This document shows positions 12,356 through 22,600 of a stretch of DNA of 64,000 bases, piece after piece. Below the pieces are notes generated by a model. That model worked only from the letters and a program-made list of their open reading frames with translations. It did not search any database and had not been told where the DNA came from. Position 1 is the first letter of the stretch. Each line of letters opens with the position of its first letter. Both the position numbers and the translations under genes were made by a program. This DNA is from Symbiodinium natans (lineage: Eukaryota; Sar; Dinophyceae; Suessiales; Symbiodiniaceae): positions 192,001 through 256,000 of the forward strand of contig CAJNDS010002074.1 of NCBI GenBank assembly GCA_905221605.1, written 5' to 3'.

Positions 12356-12943
12356 CCAACATTGTCACGATGACCATCGGCGTCGTCCTTACGAAGGTCG
12401 CTGCGGCTTGAGTCGAAACAACTCGAAACAACTAGAAAGAAGGCTGCGCTCCACTCGGTCTTAGCTCGGGCTTCGACTGTAGCAGGTTCAGGGCCATCAT
12501 CTTCTCGACGAGGCCTGCCCACTTAGCTGCACAAGCCTTAAACTTAGCTAGGTACCGGATGCACGAGGCTGGAGGTATCACAGTCTCCATAGAAAGCACT
12601 CCTCAAATACCAATCCATACCCTAGAGACATTTCTGGTGTCTGCAACGTGTAAGCACGGCTTCTGCCTTCGATGGCCAAAAGGGACGGATGCTCTTCGAA
12701 CTGCGCCTTCAAGCACGCAGTCGCAAAGTGTGGGCGTGCCATTGCAAGGGCTAACTACGCTGGGTGGGGAGTGCTGTGACACTTAAGTTTCGCCTCTCCC
12801 TTTGGATCTCCAACTACGAGCATAAACTCCCAGATCACTCGGAGACTTGAGATTGGCACCAGAAGATCACGCACCCGAGTCAGCAAAGCCGCAAGTGGGG
12901 CCTCGGGTGCTGCTGAGACTGGAGGGCAGCACGGAATGGCTTA

Positions 12944-13056
12944 CCATATAGGTAGTTCTCTGAATGAGGATCCCTTTTGGGGATCCTTTTGACTAGGTGC
13001 CAGACTATATATAGGAACCCAAAAGAAAGAGAACTACCCCCAACTACCCGTATGTA
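12944..13056. mobile_element. Diverged MITE-like element related to the TGGGTGGTTGTC family
   Basis: Perfect 11-bp inverted repeats GGTAGTTCTCT (12,951-12,961 and 13,028-13,038). The interior shares ATCCCTTTTGGGG and ACTAGGTGCC with that family. Confidence 0.65.
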
Positions 13057-13483
13057 GTGAGTGCAAGCCCAGGCACAGCCAGCTGCAAGAGAATGGCCGG
13101 GCCTCAGAGAGTAGGGTGTAATGACAACATGGCACGTCCAGCACACGTTTGAACCAAAACAAGCCCAGGAGCCTCTGGGTTACCCGGCTACTCTCGGCAT
13201 AGAAAGCAGAGGCAGCAGCTGAGTGCAGGCCTCCGCTGGAGTTTTGACACGGAGGGTTTTATGGAACTCGCCACCACGGAGGGACTGCGGAACTCGCCGC
13301 ACGGAGGGGCTCAGTACTCGGTAGGGAGGAGGCTTCGCCGAGCTTCGGCTGCAGTTCGCTTCTTCCCGATGCTCTCCTGCCGTGCTCAACGACCCAGCTC
13401 CGCGGCATCAAGCCAATGACGTGGCAGCGTGGCCGCATCCGTCAGAACCATCGGCCCAGGCCTCTGCACACGAGAAGCTTGAC

Positions 13484-13534
13484 CCTAAACCCTAAACCCT
13501 AAACCCTAAACCCCTAAACCCTAAACCCTAAACC
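13484..13534 (-). repeat. CCCTAAA array
   Basis: About seven units, downstream (minus strand) of the exon at 13,660-13,548. Confidence 0.95.
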
Positions 13535-13547
13535 GTGTGCTCAAAAC

Positions 13548-15180
13548 TGGTCTCGGCCCCATGCTGCAACTGTCTGGCGGTCCGCAGGAGTCTGAGCCTC
13601 AACTCGAGAAGCTGCTTGGGATGCCTGCAACCCTCTCCTGCCTAGGCCAATCAAGCGGGCCTGAAACCCTAAACCCTAAACACCCTAAACACCCTAAAAC
13701 CCTGACACCCTGACACCCTAACACCCTAACACCCTAACACCCTAAAACCCTAACACCCTAAACCCTAAACCCTAAACCCTGAACCCTAAACCCTAAACCT
13801 CCAACTTCCCTTCGGAGAGCCCCAGGCATGACCAAGGGGGACAGCCGCTGGCCCACCGCTGCTGGCCTAGGCGTGGAGAGCTTCCGGACGTGCGCTGGGC
13901 AGGATTTAAGTTCTGGGGGTTTAGGGTTTAGGGTTTAGGGTTCAGGGTTCAGGGTTTAGGGTTTAGGGTTTAGGGTTTAGGGTTTAGGGTTTAGGGTTCA
14001 GGGTTTAGGGTTTAGGGTTTTTTGTGGAGGGGGGGGGGGGGGTTTGAAGCTGGGGGTCTTAGGGTTCAGGGGCAAGAAGAGCGCTAAACCCTGAACCCTT
14101 AGTGCACCTTAAGGGGCGTGCTTTGTCTAGTCGGGTGGCTTAGGGTTTAGGAGCGCATCTCAGAGCGAGGTTCTGTTCGTAAATGCTTCAAGGTCCTGGT
14201 TTCAGGGTTCAGGGTTGATGAGTAGGCCATTCAAGATTCCAAGTCTCGTGATTGGCGTTCAGGGCTTAGGGCCATGAGCGACAGCAGCGTGTAGGATTGT
14301 CAGGGGTGCGTGAAACAGCCCGCGCACGTTCAGGGCGGACTAGGGGACTATTTGCAAAGTCAGTTCTGCAACAACAAGGTCCCTAAACCCTAAACCCTAA
14401 ACCCTAAACCCTAAACCCTAAACCCTAAACCCTAACCCCCGAAACCCTAAACAGGACCGTGACTCCTAGAACTTAGATGAAAGCCCATGTCCCAAGAAGC
14501 TAGGAGGCAACGGCAGGGAGTGAGACTCCATGTCCAGGCAGGGAACAGAAGAGTGGTCGTCGCGCGATCACTCGCCAGGCCACAGACACAAAGACCTCAG
14601 GGGCGAGGGAACGACGCCCATTTTCCACCGAGCATGAGACCAAAGCACACTACACACAATCAGAGAGAGAGAGAGAGAGAGACAGAGAGAGAGAGAGAAG
14701 ACGGAGACAGAATAGAGACCGAGACAGGGACCGAGACCGAGACAGAGACCGAGACCGAGACAGAGACCGAGACCGAGACCGAGACGGAGACGGAGACGGA
14801 AACACAGACAGAGGCGGAGACGGCCCAAAATCTCCAAAACCGCATCCACCCGCGTACGGCTCACAAAAGTCATGGAAGCCAAAGGCTCTGGCGCACGAAT
14901 ATTTCCAAGGAAGCATCAAGCGAGTCCAAGCGCAGCTCATCTGCCTCTAAACAAGACATGGAGGGGCTTCTCAGCTTTGGGAGCTCAAGTTCAAGGCATT
15001 GAAACTGCGACGCCTCCTGCAAGGCGAGAGCCTCCTCCCCGAAGCATTCTAGACCTTGCCGAAGCCCGTCAGCGCTCTGTGGCCAGAGTTTCCCAAGATG
15101 GGCTTCCCAACTAATAAATGTCGCGAGAGAAACATGAGATGCCCAGTCCGCCCAGACTCGTTCTGGCTTGAAGATCACTT
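13548..15180 (-). CDS. Exon chain with an all-repeat intron, 13.5-15.2 kb
   Basis: Open segments on the minus strand: about 15,180-14,872 (FISWEAHLGKLWPQSADGLR, ECFGEEALALQEASQFQCLE), 13,894-13,799 (32 codons; CCCAG acceptor, GAG|GTTTAG donor) and 13,660-13,548 (TTTCAG acceptor, GT donor; ASQAASRVEAQTPADRQTVA). The last two are both in phase 0 at the junction and join with no stop. The intron between them (13,661-13,798) consists entirely of degenerate TTTAGGG/TGTTTAGGG repeats. No family is recognised. Confidence 0.5.
13661..13798 (-). repeat. TTTAGGG-family array that forms a whole intron
   Basis: 138 bp of TTTAGGG, TGTTTAGGG, TGTTAGGG and related units on the minus strand. It starts GTTTAG and ends TTTCAG. 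The flanking exons (13,894-13,799 and 13,660-13,548) join in phase 0. Confidence 0.8.
13917..14020 (+). repeat. TTTAGGG array
   Basis: About 14 units with TTCAGGG variants, followed by a G-run at 14,029-14,042. Confidence 0.95.
14382..14452 (-). repeat. CCCTAAA array
   Basis: About nine units. Confidence 0.95.
14662..14818. repeat. (GA)n and (GAGACC/GAGACA)n microsatellite
   Basis: A GA run followed by hexamer repeats. Confidence 0.95.
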
Positions 15181-15817
15181 AGGATGCAGCTGAAATCACA
15201 GATATCAGCTATCTGCTGCGGCTGCAAATGGAACCTTGGATCTAAGGATGCTGCAAGCTGAGCAGAGACTCATGTCACTTGGAAGATCTGGTCAACCAAA
15301 CGCCCCTCTTGGCCCTGGACTTTGTACCTTGTCCTTGGCTGTCCGAAGTCTTCGCCCTTTTCTTTCCAGCCTCCACCTTCCGTACGAGGTGTGCAAAATC
15401 AACCCTAAACCCTAAACCCTGAAAACCCTGTTATACAACAACCCAAGCAGACCGTCCTTGCTGGTCGACCAAAGGTCGTAGAGGCTGCTGCCACCAGTGA
15501 CCACACCATCACCTCACGCTTCGTGTAAGTGAGGAGCTTGCCCAGACTTCAAATATAAAAATGGAAGCTCTGTACCTTTGTGTGTAATCAATATTCTTTC
15601 ATCTGGATTTGATGTCTTCGAGGAATACGGCTTTCCTTTCGCGAGTCCTTCGCGTGCCATGTCTGCAGTTGTAGTAGCAATTGTAGCAGTAGCAGTAGCA
15701 ATAATGAAAGACATGGACCTTCAGAATCAACCCTTAAACTTTGAGCTCCTCCAGGTATGCATTTAGTGATTTAGTGTTTACAGGGTGAAAGAACCTTAAC
15801 CCTTAGCCCTACAAGCC

Positions 15818-15947
15818 CTAATTACAATCCTCTTCAGCCTTCAACCCTGACGGGCCTTCGGCCCCGTCGGTCTCTGCCGTGCCATCCTCCACAAGAGTTC
15901 GCTTCTCCGATCGGAGGGTGGTGGGGAGGAGGGGGAAAGGGGTTGAC
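15818..15947 (-). CDS. Probable terminal exon of a host gene next to the retrotransposon
   Basis: On the minus strand, 31 bases after the end of the copia element, CTTCAG| opens a frame (FPLLPTTLRSEKRTLVEDG) that runs about 42 codons to TAG at 15,818-15,820. It looks like a last exon rich in acidic residues. If so the element sits inside the last intron of this gene in the same orientation. The exon upstream of the element was not found. Confidence 0.4.
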
Positions 15948-15973
15948 CTGAAGCCAGAGAACCCCGAAGTGCC

Positions 15974-15978
15974 CAGAC
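15974..15978. repeat. Target-site duplication CAGAC, left copy
   Basis: The same five bases follow the element on the right at 29,163-29,167. Five base pairs is the usual duplication length for copia integrases. Confidence 0.9.
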
Positions 15979-16151
15979 TATAGTTATCAGGGAAACTCCA
16001 AGGTGTAATCACAAGCACTGAGTTGAGAATACCGTTAAGCCATGCAGGAGCGAACGCTCTATTTTCTACTGCAGAGGGCTTGCGAGGTAATGCAACGGGA
16101 CGATATGCACATGATGTTAAAATGCAAGGGTTATCGCAATGCAAAATTACA
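15979..16151 (-). repeat. 3' LTR of the copia element
   Basis: 173-bp copy of the LTR at 28,990-29,162 with no difference that I can see over the whole length. Its outer end abuts CAGAC at 15,974-15,978. Confidence 0.95.
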
Positions 16152-16159
16152 CCCCCCTC
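16152..16159 (-). other. Polypurine tract
   Basis: On the minus strand GAGGGGGG lies immediately before the TG start of the 3' LTR. This is the position and composition expected for the plus-strand DNA primer. Confidence 0.75.
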
Positions 16160-16643
16160 GCCGAGTATTGGCAATGGGAAGGCGGACTGCACTGCAACCC
16201 TGAAACATCACTGAGCGCACATCGGCCTCGTCTTGCGACGGGCAAGCGATCACCTCGCGGGAGTAGAAAAGTGTTTGTGTTCACTAAGACATGCTCAACA
16301 GCAGCACGTCAGACACATGTGAATTCGATTTTGCTCCGAGGGCAAACAAAAGTCCGAAAATGCTTGCACTTATAAACTCCAACGATCGCGTCAAACCCGG
16401 AGGTGAGGATCGAATTGGTACCGTCAGCCGTTAAATTGAGGTGCGGCGCCGGTAGTTTCGGAGTTGTCACGATGTGACCAGTTGGAAATTAGGCGAAAAG
16501 AAGATTCATCTTTCTACTTGTGCAAAGCAACAATGAGTATTGGCCTCCGCGTTAGCGGGGCGATATAAGTCGGATTTGCCTGCAACTCGGCTTCATTGAT
16601 GAAAATATGGCACTACAGCTTGAAAGGGGCGGGGGGAGTGGTT
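16160..16643 (-). other. 3' non-coding region of the copia element
   Basis: About 480 bp between the pol stop codon and the polypurine tract. I see no long frame, repeat or motif in it. Confidence 0.6.
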
Positions 16644-19600
16644 TCACCACTGACGATTCCATCGTCCCCCCTGGCGGTAGCTATCCGTCCATTCATAGCG
16701 TGGGGCACGGTACTGCTCGCCACGGTTCTGCTCGCCCTTTCCCCTTCCCTTCGGCTTGGCTGACGCAATCTTTGCCTGTGCCTCACGTGACCGCTGGGCA
16801 TCCTCGTCCTTCGCCAGGTAGGCTCTCTCCGCTGGTCCCTGGTTCTTGCGGACCAGATCGAGAATCCATGCCCGATTCTCGTCGAGGGACCATCGAGAGC
16901 TGCCTTTGGTCGGCTCCGTGCCAGTGAAGGTGACCAAGCGATGAATCGTGTCGGACTTCGCAAGGATCTGGATGAAGTCCTCCAAGCTCATGATGGCCCC
17001 GATCCAAGACACTACGAAGGCAGGATCGTCCGGCGTGGTCGCTAGACCCGCAGCAATCAACTCTTGAGGCGTGCAATTCACGAAAATCAGCCGAGCTGTA
17101 GTAAACGGATTGTCTGCCTGGAATCGGGCACCAGTGCCATGGGATCCTACCCCTAGGCGACGTTGTGCCTCAGTTCTTCCTTCATTTGGCAGAGCGGCGT
17201 TAATTAGAAGTTGGAACACACGCATGTCGTCAACTCCATGACCTTGGTCAATCATTTGGAGTGCGAACTGTGCGTCACCGCGGAACCTGTCCATTATGCC
17301 CTCGAAGCCCAAATTACGTGCACGCTTGGCCATCTGCTTTGCTTTAGCAAGCGTCTCGGCCTCAGGCGAAATGGCTCCACGGGTACCTGCATCTCTCCGC
17401 ATCTCCTGAAGGATGTCGCTGTCTGAGAGATCCCGATGGTGCCGGCCCAACGATGCTGCAGCACACTCCTTTGCGAAGTAACGTGCCGATTGCAGCTTTC
17501 TGCGATGGAGTTGGGAGCGAGGGGTAATAAAGGACTGACCGCAATGGATGCAAAGGGTCTGGCCGATGAGGTAGTCGTGCGCGCACTTGGGGCATACCCT
17601 TTTCGCATAGCTTGTACCGCTCTGGCTCGAAGCTGCCTGATCATTTGTCTCAGCATCTTCGGTCACCGCAGCGCTTGGCTGATCATTCTCCATCGGATCA
17701 TGGGCCTCAGCGTTAGCTGGGCGAGATGACCCTTCGGTTGACGGCCTGGTCCAAATGTAGGATCCGTCCCTAGTGTCGCGCACGTAAAGTGCACACGTGC
17801 CAGGGACTTCTTCTGAACAGAGGACGCCATCGCTCTCGGAGATGAAAAGCCATGCGTGCTGCAATACAAGCTTTGTCTCGTAGACGATTTCGATGGGAAG
17901 GTCGGCACGCACGCCACTTTTGACCTGGAGGTCCTCGAGCGCTGCAAGGGCAAAATAGTTGTGTGCCTTGCCCGAGTCTCCAAACCCAGGTTTCATTGAC
18001 CCCTCAACAATTGCCAACGCAGCATCTCTGGTAGTCCTGTGGTACAGTCGGGGAGGACATTTTTCAATTGGTAATAGCGGCCTACCTGCGAAGGCGGCGG
18101 TATCTCCAATCTCCTCTTGACTTTTGGGGCTAAGCCAGGACACTGCGAGGTCTGTGTCTGTGTAGCGGTCTCGGGCCGATTGGGTGTGGCCCTGGGCACA
18201 ATGGATCCAGACCGGGTAAAGGTCCTGGCCAAGTGCCTGGGAGCGAAGAGCATCTGGCATACACCGAAGTGAGAATCTCGCTTTGTTGTCATGGTAGACG
18301 ATCGAGAAGATGCTTCTTGTCCCTAGAAGAATCTTGTACCGCGCCAACACGATGTCGATGAGTTCATCAACGAGCATCCATGTCCGATCCCACGATCGCC
18401 CCGAGCGATGGCCTCTGACCAAACCGGTGATCCCCTTCATGATGTGATGGGGAATGTCGGCTTCCTCTTCAGGCTTCAACTCTGCCTGAAGCACATGGAC
18501 CATTCTGGGGTCGTCGAACGGGATCGAGTTGAAGTCATCGCGGTTGATTCCTCGCATCTCATCAAAAGTGAGTTCTTCTGATCGGGACCACCCAAGGTAG
18601 TAGTCTTCCACGTCATCAACGAAAAGAGACGGCTCGGCCTCTGCTTTCGCAGGGCTACCCCTCTTCTCGGTTTTGGACGACTTCACCTTGGGATAGGGGA
18701 CGATCCACGGTGCCGGGCGCTTGACCTGCTCAAACGAGCGACTGTCGAGCTCTATGTTTCCCTCACCATCAGGTTCTGGATCTTTCGAGCTCGAAGCCGG
18801 CGTTCCCTTTCGGGACGCAAGATCAGCGTCGCGGGCCTTGGACTGGTATTGTTTGTCCGCATCTCGCCTTAGATGCCATTGCTTGTGGCCTCCCAGGCGG
18901 TAGTTGCTCGTCTCGCGAGCGACCTGCTCTTGCGACAACTCCACATACGGTTCGGTATCTGGAGCAATAGTCCTCTGCCAAGGTTCAAGAGTGAAGGCCC
19001 TTGCCGGAATCATGTGTCGATAGCCGGCGCTACTTTTTGACCACTCAGACTCGAACTCAGCAGGGACCCTGTAGCGCCCACCCTCACGAAAGGGGTAATC
19101 ACGGGCAAGCTCCTGCAGCAGATCCTCCGGAACGTGCTGGGCCATGTCCTGCACTGCGGCCAGAACCGACAGTGCTGCCAGGTAGTTTGCCAGGCGGCTG
19201 CGGCTTTCCCTGTCCTCCCGAAAGTGGTACACATCGTAGAGGGGCAGCTCACCAGCCATGTTCGCAAACTCGAAGACGTTGCACCCCTGACCCTTGGCGT
19301 AAGAAAGCAACACTTTCATAGTTTCCTCCCATTGGTGTGGCAAACTATAATACGTTGCACGCCCTGGTCCAGTGAACGAGATCGCACCGCAGCACGGCCT
19401 GCCCTTGAGGGCGGCGATTCGTCGGATGTTGCCACACACTCCACTGGCAATCTGCGACCAATCGCCCTCAGCGGCGTAGCCTTCCGGGGGCATGTTCCAG
19501 TGCTGGAGATCCGGGGGAATAAAGACCCCATAGTTGCCGAAGAGCTCATTTCCCTGCCAGACAACCAGTATGTCGATCACCTGCTGTTCCTGCTGTTCAG

Positions 19601-22600
19601 GGGGCAACTGGGCCACCATTTCGTCGAAGGTTTCGACCACGGTGTCCCTGATCTTCCGGAGGTTGCCTCCCCAAATTGGCAGCACTCGCACCGCGGCGTA
19701 GTGATCCAAAGGGGCCCCCATAGAGGTCATCGCCTCAATGTCCTCAGCAATCGTGGATGCTGTTTTGGCGCCGGCCTTGAAGTAGAGGGTTGAGTCACCC
19801 ACAACTAACAGCTGCCGAATGCTACCTCTTCCCGAGGCAGGATGCAAGAGGGCGAGACCCTCATCGGCCACAGCCGCTAGGCGGGCAATATCCGACACTG
19901 TAGAATTATCCTTGATGGCCAGTGACGTTGCTGTCTGGACCGGGACTTCATTGTACAGGTATCGGATGCCCTGGGTGTAGAAGGGGTTAATGCTGAAACG
20001 GAACTCTTCAGCAAACACAGCCCTCCACAAGGAGCCAATCCACCATGAGGCACAGTCCTCACGCGGGGTGTCGCCCTTCAGGTAGAGAGCGGCGGACATT
20101 GTGCTCGGCGTGGTCTTTCGACCCGCAATGCAGGGGCAGGCAAGAGAACTTAGGTCTACAACTTCTTTTGGGCGTACATTGTGGAGCTTACCATTCTTCC
20201 ATGAATGAATGATGCTCTGGATGATGCCGTCCTTAGTGCTGTGATCATGCACCGCGTCTGGTTCGTTTCTGACCTTGGTCTCTGCTGTAAACCCTGCAGA
20301 CGAGCACATGAAAATATCATGTCCAATGCGTGCAAACTGATGTGGGCATCGAAGTGTCATAAAGTTGTGCAGACCTTCATTTTTGACAGAATCATGCACA
20401 TGCAAAACAACATCAATGCGGTAATTTTTCAGCAAACGTGAAATGGTCCTAACCGAACGAAAGCACTTATCACTGCCTTGACCCGGCAGCGACGCGTAAA
20501 CAAGTACCTTTCCCCCCTCGTCGCAGAGGGTTTTGACTTGTCTGACGGTACGGTAGGCTTCGTTTTCGGTTAACTCATGGACATTGACTATTGTAACTCC
20601 GTGAAGCTTGGGCACGGACGTATCCCCACACACAAGTACGACACCTTTGGGCGCAGCCGGCCTCGGCGTAGGCCGGGCTGCAGCAGACGGCGAGCCAGTA
20701 GTTGGGCTTAGCCTGAAGCCCGAGTGTTGTAGCTGCTGAGACAGTGTCGAACTGATTTGGGGAAATCCATGAGGAGTATACGCAATGATTGAGTACCTGT
20801 TTCCAGTCCACGGGAGAACAACATGCTTGCTAGTCGGGGAGAAGAACAAAGGTTTGTCCTTCTTGGTGAAAACGGAACCCCAGATGTCGGAGCCATTGGG
20901 AAGCTGTTGTTTAGTTTGAGGTTGGTTCCCAAGCCCCTCAACCCAAAGTCCTCCGTCCTGAAAATCCCCGAATTGGATGGCAAGGTTCGTGCTGTCCTGG
21001 AGGTTTCGACTGTCAGTGTGGAGCTTCGACTTAGCATTCTTACTCGTTGCAAGGGACGCCCAAGTGAAGTCAGGACCAGCATGCTTGGCGACGAACGCAT
21101 TGAGGAACTGACACGTTTTGGGGTGTTGTGTAGTGGAGCGCGTAAGTCCTTGCTTTCCACTGAACCAGTACAAACCCCAGGAGTGATAGTACGAGTCCTC
21201 GTCAATCTCGAGCTTGTTCTTCCTGGTTCTACTTATTCGTTTTGGTAATGCCTGAATGATCCTTTCCGCAGTACAGCTGCGGAAGTCCGACTTCTCCAGT
21301 GCCTCGGTCGCCAAGGCCTCAGGGTCCGGCCGACCGGTAACGGTGGCTGAAATTGAGGGTTTGGCTACCAAGTGGCTATCAGAATCCTTGCCTTTAGGGG
21401 ACTTCTTCTGATCCGGGCAAAGCACATGGTTAATCAATCTAAGTGCATGCAACCACTTGGTCCTTTCGGCGAAGGGTTTGGTGAAGATGTCGGCAACTTG
21501 TTCGGAGGTGTCGGCATTTACCAGATTGAAAAACTTTCGTTCGAACTGCTGCTTCAACCAGCCAAATGAGATCCTTTGGGTGCGATCGGTGTGCCTTAGC
21601 TTCTCGCTGTCACCCTTCAAAAGGATAGTGATTGTGGCCTGGTTGTCTTCGAGTACCTGTACTGCGAACTTGTCGCTGAGTGCGACATTGAGGCCTTGAA
21701 GATCAGCAACAGAACGTCCTTGGGGGTTACCACCATACCTAATTTCATCTAGCTCGGGGTCGATTCTAGCGACGATATCATCCGTGTCAAAGCGAGCCTT
21801 CTGTTTCGGCCGAGCCTTGCGGCTGGCGGGATCAACAGAAACGTGCTTCCATAGGAACAACCATAAGCTCAAGCTCGGGAGTCCCTGCGCTCTGACACCA
21901 TGATTTGCCGACACGACTTCACTCTCAGTGCTCGACATCGTAATGCTAGTCTGCTTCTTTGAGAAAGCATTCAGAGGATAGTATGTGTTGGGCCCTACTA
22001 GGTACAATGCACAGCCGGAGGTAGACTTGTTGTCGTGCTCCCCGGACCAATCGGCATCACAGAATAACCACAACTTACAATCACTCACACGATCCCCGAT
22101 GAAGCCCTGCATCTTAAGGTCGAGAGAAGAGTTGATGTAGCAGATTAGGCGGTGTAGTCCGACATCGCAGTCACGCGACCATTTGGTCACCCTAGAGGCT
22201 AAACTCTGTGTGGCACGCAGGAGGTCCCACCTTGCCATGCGGGCTGCGAAAAGAACTTTCATTAGCACACGACTGGCAATGGGCTGTAGCCTGCCCCCCT
22301 CTTCTTCTCCTTCCGTGGGCCTTGCCACACGGTTTTCATGAAAAGGAGTAGCGGCATACACGAGGGAGTTTTTGTCGACCTTCGCGAGTTCACAGTACCT
22401 TTCAACACAAGAGATGAGGAAGTCCTTCATGTCATACGTCATGACATTTACCGGCTTGGACATGGCTGGGATTGTTTCTTCACTGATGGAGTCCATAGCT
22501 TTAAACCTGCTCTGCTTTGCCTCACGCTTCGCTTCGGTTTTGGATCTAGCGGCAAGGGCATGCTTAAAGTCTTCGGGCTCAACAGTTGTGATAGGGAAGT

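Noticed and set aside
14487-15002. 171-codon plus-strand frame with long Glu/Thr repeats
   Set aside because: The repetitive part is the GA and GAGACC microsatellite read as codons; not a protein signal.
19134-19793. 219-codon plus-strand frame inside pol
   Set aside because: Antisense shadow of the pol frame.
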